Assembly: GCF_009870125.1 (NCBI RefSeq)
Contig: NC_046679.1
Coordinates: 5,890,001-5,954,000, forward strand
From: Drosophila pseudoobscura
Lineage: Eukaryota; Arthropoda; Insecta; Diptera; Drosophilidae
Direction of reading: 5' to 3'
Length of the DNA: 64,000 nucleotides
Shown: positions 63,701 to 64,000 of the stretch, in pieces
Layout: each line of letters opens with the position of its first letter
Position numbering within the stretch: the stretch's first letter is position 1
Made by a program: the position numbers and the translations under genes
Notes under the pieces: model-generated
What the model was told of the DNA's origin: nothing
Seen by the model: the letters and a program-made list of their open reading frames with translations, nothing else
Databases searched by the model: none

Positions 63701-64000
63701 CCATTCGGGTTGCATTGCAGTGTAAAGTTCATCCTCCAAGAAATGCTTGTTTTTTGGTTTCTATTGATTTTCTGTTGTATACCTTACACGAAACCAAAAA
63801 GAGAGATGTTAAATTTTATCCCATGTAATTGGTGGTGTTTTCTTATAGCACGCATGGAAAATAATATTTTCTAAGTGGTAACAAGCTAACAAATTTAAAC
63901 CTGCATAGCAGTTTCAAGCATTATTTCAAATGTCTACAAATGGAAGATATATAATTGAACTACCAAAAGAGCTAGCCGATGCACACAACCAATAATGCTT
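60670..64000 (+). repeat. Higher-order repeat unit 4 (partial)
   Basis: Starts as in the other units (TTGATCTGAATG at 60670), has the same spacer in diverged form, and runs off the window end before any new nonamer cluster. Short frames in it mirror those of the other spacers and are not considered genes. Confidence 0.8.
63285..63505 (+). pseudogene. Decayed coding-like relic in unit 4
   Basis: Counterpart of the relic at 56960-57230, in the same place in the spacer and recognisable from shared words such as CCTCAGCCAAAGA and GCGAAGCGCTCCAGA. More decayed than its unit 3 copy. Confidence 0.4.

Noticed and set aside
39320-64000. CRISPR array, phage or bacterial operon
   Set aside because: The repeats are long, degenerate and in an intron-bearing animal genome; nothing bacterial is present.

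Overview
The window is nuclear DNA of a fruit fly (Drosophila). Short introns (about 50-75 bp), Drosophila-type codon use and the exact gene families all fit. The gene content matches the neighbourhood of the 93D heat-shock puff of D. melanogaster. The form of the heat-shock RNA gene (24-codon ORF-omega, degenerate repeats of about 300-350 bp) suggests an obscura-group species such as D. pseudoobscura; that species call is inference.

Layout. 1-3.98 kb: non-coding. 3.98-9.75 kb (+): ecdysis-triggering-hormone receptor ETHR, three shared exons and two alternative last exons (isoforms A and B). 10.9-12.75 kb (-): Rab1. 13.4-13.9 kb (-): AP-2 sigma. 14.2-15.0 kb (+): isopentenyl-diphosphate isomerase Idi. 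16.0-17.4 kb (-): a TatD-family nuclease. 18.0-18.8 kb (-): a short-chain dehydrogenase. 22.6-35.0 kb (-): SIFamide receptor SIFaR, five coding exons, with a small His/Val/Pro-rich secreted (cuticle-like) protein gene nested on the opposite strand in an intron. 38.3-39.3 kb: an internally deleted mariner element.

39.3 kb to the end is the most remarkable part. A TATA promoter at 39.97 kb starts the long non-coding heat-shock RNA gene hsr-omega: exon 1 with the tiny ORF-omega, a 0.7 kb intron, exon 2 and a first poly(A) site near 41.95 kb, then a long downstream zone carrying about two dozen exact copies of the nonamer ATAGGTAGG, the hallmark of the nuclear hsr-omega transcript. Here the nonamers are not one compact array. 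They occur in four clusters (42.7-45.4, 48.7-50.2, 53.8-55.3 and 58.7-60.8 kb) separated by AT-rich spacers of about 3.5 kb. Cluster plus spacer forms a higher-order unit of 4.8-5.4 kb, tandemly repeated at least 3.6 times, two of the copies being nearly identical. Relics of protein-coding sequence are embedded in this zone.

The genes do not form a pathway. The locus combines two neuropeptide receptors (ETHR, SIFaR), housekeeping trafficking and metabolic genes, and a stress-induced architectural lncRNA. All exon coordinates were derived by eye from splice signals and reading-frame continuity; totals were checked to be divisible by three.
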